From assembly GCF_009906855.1 (NCBI RefSeq), contig NZ_CP047650.1, forward strand, positions 3,782,001 to 3,846,000: a stretch of DNA of 64,000 nt. Direction: 5' to 3'. The notes beneath the pieces were generated by a model. The model ran no database searches, had not been told where the DNA came from, and saw only the letters and a list, made by a program, of their open reading frames with translations. The stretch is from Xylophilus rhododendri. Its GTDB lineage: Bacteria > Pseudomonadota > Gammaproteobacteria > Burkholderiales > Burkholderiaceae_C. The number at the start of each line of letters is the position of its first letter. The first letter of the stretch is position 1. The translations under genes were made by a program, and so were the position numbers. This document shows, piece after piece, positions 63,050 through 64,000 of this stretch.

Positions 63050-64000
63050 AGCGCGGCGGACAAGGCGCCCATTGGCTGCACTGGCCCGTGGCGTTGCTGG
63101 TTCTGCTGGTGCTGGGCCTGTGGGCCGGCGCGGCCAGGGCGGAGCCCGATCAGTTCATGCACATGCAGCGCACCGCGTCTTCGGCGCTGCAGCCGCCGGC
63201 TTCGGGCGCGGCCTCGAACTGGGTCGAGGTGCGGCTGCCGGATGCGCTGGGCCAGGTCGAGGGCAGCCCGGGCAATCTCTGGTATCGCGGCGAATTCGAA
63301 GGGCCGGCGGACGTTTCGCCGGGCGTGCAGTGGGCTGTGTGCCTGCCCTATCTCTACGAGGGCGGGCAGATCTGGGTCAACGGCGCGCTGGCAGGCAGCG
63401 TGCCCGAGAACACAGCCGAGCTGAGGGTGCGCTGGGAACGTCCGCACCTGATCACCCTGCCGGCCGGCCTGCTGCGGCCCGGGCGCAACGAGGTGGCGAT
63501 ACGCACCGGTGTCGTGCTGCCGGGCGGCATCCACCATTTCCCGCGGGTGCTGGTGGGGCCGGAGGCCGAACTGCGGCCGCGGGCCGACCGGCGCACCTTC
63601 TGGATCCGCAGCATGCCGCAGGTCACGGTGGTGGTCTGCCTGCTGCTGTCGGCCTTCGTGCTGTTCATCTACTGGCGCCGGCCGAGCGAGCAGCTGTACG
63701 GCCTGTTCGGCCTGGCCAGCGCGCTCTGGGGCATCCGCACGCTCACCTTCGTGATCGAACGCATGCCGGCCGCGAACTGGCACTGGTGGCGCATCACCTA
63801 CCTGGGGGCGACCGGCGGCTTCGTGGTGGTGCTGGCGCTGTTCGCCATGCGTTTTGCCGGCATCCGCTGGCCGCGGGTTGAGAAGGTTCTGGTGGCCTAC
63901 TGGCTGATCGGGCCGCTGTGGCTGATCTGGGCCGGGCCCGACGGCGAGCCGCCAGTCAACCGCATCTGGTCGGCCGGGCTGGTGCCGGTGGGGCTGGCCA
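63046..64000 (+). CDS. 7TMR-DISM-type sensor histidine kinase, N-terminal part, cut by the window end
   Basis: At least 318 codons from a GTG that overlaps the regulator stop. A signal peptide (LLVLLVLGLWAGAARA) precedes a periplasmic jelly-roll 7TMR-DISM extracellular domain (LYEGGQIWVNGALAG, LLRPGRNEVAIRT) and then several membrane helices beginning VTVVVCLLLSAFVLFIYW. The kinase domain lies beyond the window. It probably senses a carbohydrate-like or envelope signal for the adjacent response regulator. Confidence 0.85.
   Translation, partial: MKRGGQGAHWLHWPVALLVLLVLGLWAGAARAEPDQFMHMQRTASSALQPPASGAASNWVEVRLPDALGQVEGSPGNLWYRGEFEGPADVSPGVQWAVCLPYLYEGGQIWVNGALAGSVPENTAELRVRWERPHLITLPAGLLRPGRNEVAIRTGVVLPGGIHHFPRVLVGPEAELRPRADRRTFWIRSMPQVTVVVCLLLSAFVLFIYWRRPSEQLYGLFGLASALWGIRTLTFVIERMPAANWHWWRITYLGATGGFVVVLALFAMRFAGIRWPRVEKVLVAYWLIGPLWLIWAGPDGEPPVNRIWSAGLVPVGLA

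Noticed and set aside
1..64000. tRNA, rRNA and CRISPR arrays
   Set aside because: I saw no cloverleaf-type genes, rRNA segments or regularly spaced direct repeats on either strand by eye; a dedicated tRNA search was not possible.

Overview
The window is high-GC DNA that reads like a betaproteobacterial chromosome of order Burkholderiales, probably Comamonadaceae. The evidence is the gene content (DUF2917, DUF6279, the DUF969/DUF979 permease pair, and glmU and glmS close together), the neighbourhood anmK / M23 peptidase / tyrS, and uniformly GC-rich codon use. I see no rRNA, tRNA or CRISPR array. Two stretches depart clearly in base composition: an AT-richer island at about 14.45-17.44 kb and, more mildly, a two-gene block at 51.1-52.7 kb.

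Layout. 0-9.7 kb: housekeeping and regulatory genes (MFS exporter, anmK, M23 peptidase, tyrS, LysR, DUF2917, Crp/Fnr regulator, PPOX-fold protein, DUF6279 lipoprotein). 9.7-14.4 kb: UDP-GlcNAc genes glmU and glmS flank a small histidine kinase and an Lrp/AsnC regulator. 14.4-17.4 kb: an AT-richer island directly after glmS, the classical attTn7 position. It carries an AvcD-type anti-phage dCTP deaminase, a tightly coupled DUF488-like partner, a small opposing gene and a strongly structured inverted-repeat region. 17.44-18.84 kb: an IS110-family (IS1111-like) element with 12-bp subterminal inverted repeats and a candidate bridge-RNA segment. 19.2-21.2 kb: porin and isochorismatase-family hydrolase. 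21.2-26.6 kb: three paralogous proteins of unknown function, interrupted by a frameshifted M20 peptidase. 26.7-32.8 kb: a biotin-dependent carboxylase (BC-BCCP protein plus KipI-KipA fusion) with DUF979/DUF969 permeases and a divergent GntR regulator. 32.8-37.0 kb: nadB against nadC-nadA, plus a nucleoside deoxyribosyltransferase-like gene. 37.1-41.8 kb: a polar amino-acid ABC operon with a class IV aminotransferase-like protein and its own GntR regulator. 41.8-46.0 kb: TonB-dependent siderophore receptor and an FtsI-type penicillin-binding protein.

46.0-58.3 kb appears to be one regulon. A GntR/UTRA regulator heads a plus-strand operon encoding an isocitrate-lyase/PEP-mutase-type lyase, a two-subunit aconitase-family dehydratase and an M81 (MlrC) metallopeptidase. 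Facing it on the minus strand is a complete oligopeptide-type ABC importer operon. The same palindrome (core TTGTTATAACAA) lies between the -35 and -10 hexamers of both promoters, so the regulator probably represses both uptake and catabolism of one substrate. Between the two arms sit an OLD/RecF-like AAA ATPase and a small protein with a weak nuclease-like motif, a plausible defence pair.

58.4-64 kb: RIO-type kinase, SLAC1/TehA channel, DUF1622 protein, nitroreductase, NlpC/P60-like hydrolase, and a LuxR-type response regulator coupled to a 7TMR-DISM sensor kinase that runs off the end of the window.

Most interesting for follow-up: the AvcD plus DUF488-like operon at glmS, the three-paralogue family with a shared upstream motif, the AAA ATPase pair, the GntR/UTRA regulon with its undefined substrate, and the structured RNA-like regions around the IS110 element.
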